Below, in pieces: positions 6,324 through 9,206 of a DNA stretch of 9,206 nt. Under the pieces are notes generated by a model, which was given only the letters and a program-made list of their open reading frames with translations, searched no databases and was not told the DNA's origin. How positions within the stretch are numbered: position 1 is the stretch's first letter; each line of letters begins with the position of its first letter. The stretch is from Gammaproteobacteria bacterium (GTDB lineage: Bacteria; Pseudomonadota; Gammaproteobacteria; Pseudomonadales; Pseudomonadaceae): positions 1 through 9,206 of the forward strand of contig JAAZJF010000115.1 of assembly GCA_012800475.1 (NCBI GenBank), given 5' to 3'. Position numbers and translations under genes: made by a program.

Positions 6324-6346
6324 AAAATAGCTTACAAAGCTATTTT
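6324..6346 (+). terminator. AT-rich 10-bp hairpin ending in a T tract, weak terminator candidate
   Basis: AAAATAGCTT (6324-6333) pairs perfectly with AAGCTATTTT (6337-6346) around a three-base ACA loop. The four T close the stem rather than following a GC-rich stem, so intrinsic termination would be weak. Together with the preceding hairpin it may form a compound terminator. Confidence 0.4.
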
Positions 6347-6361
6347 AGAATGCAATTGAAG

Positions 6362-6495
6362 ACCAGCAGGGGCATCCGGGCTGGTGCCCGGACTATCTGC
6401 GGGAATCTGAGTGGCTTTATCCAAGTCGCTGTTTATGACTTAAAGCCGTTAAGTTTCCATGCCGGTAGCGTCCCCCTTATCAAGGGTGACCTAGC
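6362..6495 (+). ncRNA. Structured sucA leader, candidate sucA-II RNA motif (cis-regulatory)
   Basis: The segment before sucA folds by hand into consecutive stems. Hairpin 1 is TCCGGGC-TGGT-GCCCGGA (6375-6392). Stem 2 pairs 6399-6405 with 6455-6462 (one G-U, one bulged A). It encloses hairpin 3, where 6413-6418 pairs with 6442-6447 and 6423-6427 with 6437-6441. Hairpin 4 (6470-6490) contains the sucA ribosome site. The position in a presumed 5' leader of sucA in a Pseudomonas-type genome matches the sucA-II RNA motif described from comparative genomics for Pseudomonas. I assign it from position and structure, not from a covariance-model score. A role in sensing a metabolite or in feedback on 2-oxoglutarate dehydrogenase is inference. 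No convincing promoter is visible just upstream, so the leader may be read from an sdh transcript or from a start I cannot see. Confidence 0.6.
6470..6490 (+). promoter_or_regulatory. Hairpin sequestering the sucA ribosome binding site
   Basis: GTC (6470-6472) pairs with GAC (6488-6490). After one C-T mismatch, CCCTT (6474-6478) pairs with AAGGG (6482-6486) around a three-base loop. The paired strand AAGGGTGA (6482-6489) is the sucA Shine-Dalgarno sequence, six bases before the ATG at 6496. When folded, this stem would block ribosome loading, so translation of sucA is likely controlled by whatever opens it. Confidence 0.65.
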
Positions 6496-9206
6496 ATGCA
6501 AGAAAGCGTAATGCAGCGCATGTGGAGCAGCGCCCACCTTTCCGGTGGAAATGCTGCCTATGTGGAAGAGCTATATGAACTCTACCTGCACGATCCGAAC
6601 TCCGTGTCTGAAGAGTGGCGTACGTACTTTCAAAAACTGCCAACCAATGGCGGCTTAAGTACTGATGTCTCGCATTCGACCGTTCGTGATCAATTTGTCT
6701 TATTGGCGAAAAACCAAAGACGAGCTCAGCCAGTTTCTGCTGGCAGTATCAGCACTGAGCATGAGAAAAAACAAGTTGAGGTGCTCCGTTTAATTCAAGC
6801 CTACCGTATGCGTGGCCATCAAGCCTCTAAGCTTGATCCGCTCGGCTTAGTTGTGCGCCCAATGCAGGCTGATTTAACCGTACATCATTACGGCTTAACG
6901 GATGCCGATCTTGATAGCGTGTTTCGTACTGGCGATTTAAATATCGGCAAAGAAGAAGCCACGTTACGCGAGATTCAACAGTCACTACAAGATACGTATT
7001 GCGGCACCATTGGTGCTGAATTTACGCATATTGTTGATTCAGAGCAGCGTCGCTGGTTCCAGCAGCGTCTGGAAAGCGTGCGCAGCCGTCCAGGTTTTTC
7101 ACCCGAAGTCCGTACGCATATCCTTGAGCGTCTAACAGCTGGTGAAGGCCTCGAAAAATATTTGGGTACCAAGTATCCAGGTACCAAACGCTTTGGTCTT
7201 GAAGGTGGAGAAAGTCTTATTCCATTAATGGATGAGATTATTCAACGCTCAGGTTCTTATGGTGCCAAAGAAATTGTTGTGGGTATGGCGCACCGTGGAC
7301 GTTTGAACGTTCTGGTCAATACCTATGGTAAAAATCCACGTGATTTATTTGATGAGTTTGATGGTAAGCGTGTTGAAGGCTTAGCTTCAGGCGACGTTAA
7401 ATACCACCAAGGGTTTTCATCCAACGTGATGACGCCAGGTGGCGAAGTGCATTTGGCGCTGAGCTTTAACCCATCGCACCTTGAGATCGTATCTCCAGTT
7501 GTGGAAGGGTCTGTGCGTGCACGCCAAGATCGCCGTAATGATCCCAATGGCGATAAAGTTGTTCCTGTGACGATTCACGGTGACTCTGCATTTGCAGGTC
7601 AGGGTGTGGTGCTGGAAACTTTCCAGATGTCACAAACCCGTGGTTTTAAAACAGGCGGTACAATTCGTGTTGTGATCAACAACCAAGTTGGTTTTACTAC
7701 GAGTAAGCCCGAAGATACGCGCTCAACTGAATATGCAACTGATGTTGCAAAAATGATTCAAGCGCCGATCTTACACGTCAATGGTGATGATCCAGAAGCT
7801 GTGTTGTTTGTGACTCAGTTAGCGATTGATTACCGTATGGAATTTAAGCGTGACGTGGTCATTGATCTCGTATGCTACCGTCGTCGTGGTCATAACGAAG
7901 CGGATGAGCCAAGCGGCACTCAGCCACTGATGTACAAAATTATTAGCAAGCAGCGCACGACACGTGAGCTTTATGCTGAGTCATTAGTGAAAGAAGGCAT
8001 TCAAACCGCCGAGCAAGTTCAAGCGCTCAGCGATGAATACCGTACGGCTTTGGATAATGGTTTGCACGTTGTGCAGAGCTTAGTTAAAGAGCCTAACAAA
8101 GAGTTGTTTGTTGACTGGCGTCCTTACTTGGGCCACAAATGGACTCCAAGTTTTGATACGCGCTTTGACCTGAAAACCTTGCAGGAATTATCACTGAAGC
8201 TGCAAGAAACGCCTGATGGCTTTGTTGTACAGCGTCAAGTGTCAAAAATTCTAGAAGATCGTCAGAAAATGGCTGCAGGTGGCTTACCCATTAACTGGGG
8301 CTTTGCAGAAAATGCGGCCTATGCCAGCTTATTGTTTGAAGGCTATCCGATCCGCATTACCGGTCAAGACGTAGGTCGCGGTACGTTCTCGCACCGTCAC
8401 GCAGTACTGCACAACCAGAAAGATGGTGAGACCTACGTAGGTCTGCAGAACTTGTATAAAGATCAGCCACGTTTCGATATGTATGACTCCTTCCTTTCCG
8501 AGGAAGCTGTATTAGCATTCGAATACGGTTACGCCAGCACCATGCCCAATGCATTGGTGATTTGGGAAGCGCAGTTTGGTGACTTTGCCAACGGTGCACA
8601 GGTTGTGATTGACCAGTTTATTACCAGTGGTGAAACCAAGTGGGGCCGTTTGTCAGGTCTGACGATGTTGTTGCCGCACGGTTATGAAGGCCAAGGTCCA
8701 GAGCACTCATCCGCTCGCTTAGAGCGTTACTTGCAGTTGTGCGCTGAGCACAATATTCAAGTGTGTGTGCCGACTACGCCAGCGCAGGTTTACCATATGC
8801 TGCGTCGCCAAGCGATTCGTCCGTTGCGTAAGCCGTTGATTGCCTTAACGCCAAAATCGTTACTGCGTCATAAGCTTGCTACCTCAACACTTGAAGATCT
8901 GTCAGCAGGTACTTTCCATAACGTGATCGGTGAAATCGACACCTTGGATGCTGATAAAGTGGATCGTTTGATCATGTGCAGCGGCAAGGTGTATTACGAC
9001 TTACTTGAAAAACGTCGCAATGAAGGCTTAGATACCACAGCTATTGTACGTATTGAGCAACTCTATCCGTTCCCTGAAGATGATTTAGGGGCAGAATTTG
9101 CCAAGTACAAAAACCTGAAGCACGTTATTTGGTGTCAAGAAGAGCCAATGAACCAAGGTGCTTGGTATTGCAGTCAGCATCACATGCGTCGTGTCGCTCA
9201 GACTCA
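6496..9206 (+). CDS. sucA: 2-oxoglutarate dehydrogenase E1 component, 3' end beyond the window
   Basis: SucA is the thiamine diphosphate-dependent E1 subunit of the cytosolic 2-oxoglutarate dehydrogenase complex. It decarboxylates 2-oxoglutarate and transfers the succinyl group to the lipoyl arm of E2 (SucB). The window holds 903 complete codons; Pseudomonas SucA is about 943 residues, so roughly 40 are missing. The N-terminus MQESVMQRMW...YVEELYELYL is the conserved E2-binding segment. Active-site histidines include His266 in AHRGRLNVL and His328 in NPSHLEIV. The thiamine diphosphate/Mg motif runs from GDSAFAGQG (Asp363) to NNQVGF (Asn396), about 33 residues apart as expected. The transketolase-like pyrimidine domain starts near residue 590 and includes GQDVGRGTFSHRH. 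The frame is open throughout with no frameshift. The start at 6496 is supported by AAGGGTGA, which lies in a sequestering hairpin. The next genes should be sucB and lpd. Confidence 0.97.
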   Translation, partial: MQESVMQRMWSSAHLSGGNAAYVEELYELYLHDPNSVSEEWRTYFQKLPTNGGLSTDVSHSTVRDQFVLLAKNQRRAQPVSAGSISTEHEKKQVEVLRLIQAYRMRGHQASKLDPLGLVVRPMQADLTVHHYGLTDADLDSVFRTGDLNIGKEEATLREIQQSLQDTYCGTIGAEFTHIVDSEQRRWFQQRLESVRSRPGFSPEVRTHILERLTAGEGLEKYLGTKYPGTKRFGLEGGESLIPLMDEIIQRSGSYGAKEIVVGMAHRGRLNVLVNTYGKNPRDLFDEFDGKRVEGLASGDVKYHQGFSSNVMTPGGEVHLALSFNPSHLEIVSPVVEGSVRARQDRRNDPNGDKVVPVTIHGDSAFAGQGVVLETFQMSQTRGFKTGGTIRVVINNQVGFTTSKPEDTRSTEYATDVAKMIQAPILHVNGDDPEAVLFVTQLAIDYRMEFKRDVVIDLVCYRRRGHNEADEPSGTQPLMYKIISKQRTTRELYAESLVKEGIQTAEQVQALSDEYRTALDNGLHVVQSLVKEPNKELFVDWRPYLGHKWTPSFDTRFDLKTLQELSLKLQETPDGFVVQRQVSKILEDRQKMAAGGLPINWGFAENAAYASLLFEGYPIRITGQDVGRGTFSHRHAVLHNQKDGETYVGLQNLYKDQPRFDMYDSFLSEEAVLAFEYGYASTMPNALVIWEAQFGDFANGAQVVIDQFITSGETKWGRLSGLTMLLPHGYEGQGPEHSSARLERYLQLCAEHNIQVCVPTTPAQVYHMLRRQAIRPLRKPLIALTPKSLLRHKLATSTLEDLSAGTFHNVIGEIDTLDADKVDRLIMCSGKVYYDLLEKRRNEGLDTTAIVRIEQLYPFPEDDLGAEFAKYKNLKHVIWCQEEPMNQGAWYCSQHHMRRVAQT

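Noticed and set aside
6316..6360. A sigma-70 promoter for sucA around TAGAAT (6346-6351)
   Set aside because: No acceptable -35 hexamer sits 16-18 bases upstream, so I do not call a promoter here.
1..9206. Mobile element, CRISPR, tRNA, defence or biosynthetic system
   Set aside because: No transposase, integrase, direct-repeat array, tRNA-like cloverleaf or unusual gene cassette is visible; all long frames belong to conserved housekeeping metabolism.

Overview
This window is a central-metabolism (TCA cycle) locus of a gamma-proteobacterium in or close to the genus Pseudomonas. Two things point there: the gene order, with gltA divergent from sdhC-sdhD-sdhA-sdhB followed by sucA, and protein signatures such as the SucA N-terminus MQESVMQRMW and the SdhC N-terminus NSQRPVNLDLRTIKLP. 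Base composition looks close to half GC, lower than typical Pseudomonas. This suggests one of the lower-GC Pseudomonadaceae lineages (for example the Denitrificimonas/Thiopseudomonas type), but that placement is inference.

Layout. Positions 1-54 may hold the tail of an upstream gene. At 98-970 (+) lies a beta-hydroxyacid dehydrogenase of the 3-hydroxyisobutyrate dehydrogenase family, followed at 1010-1264 (+) by a small cysteine-rich YkgJ-family protein. A hairpin with A and T flanks at 1285-1318 can terminate both this unit and the convergent citrate synthase gene gltA (1338-2621, -). The 372-bp region 2622-2993 is a divergent control region with a good sigma-70 promoter on each strand. The tightly packed sdhCDAB operon follows (2994-6252, +). 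After it come three consecutive inverted repeats (6252-6346), then a structured leader (about 6362-6495) in front of sucA. sucA starts at 6496 and runs off the right edge about 40 residues before its expected end. sucB, lpd and sucCD would be expected next.

How the genes work together. GltA condenses acetyl-CoA and oxaloacetate to citrate. SucA is the E1 subunit of 2-oxoglutarate dehydrogenase, which makes succinyl-CoA. SdhCDAB oxidises succinate to fumarate and passes electrons to ubiquinone in the inner membrane. All expected catalytic, heme, FAD and Fe-S ligand positions that I checked are present, so every TCA gene here looks intact and ordinary.

I found no mobile element, CRISPR array, tRNA, rRNA or defence system. 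The most interesting signal is non-coding. The sucA leader can be hand-folded into several stems, and the last one buries the Shine-Dalgarno sequence of sucA. Its place upstream of sucA in a Pseudomonas-type genome matches the described but mechanistically unexplained sucA-II RNA motif.
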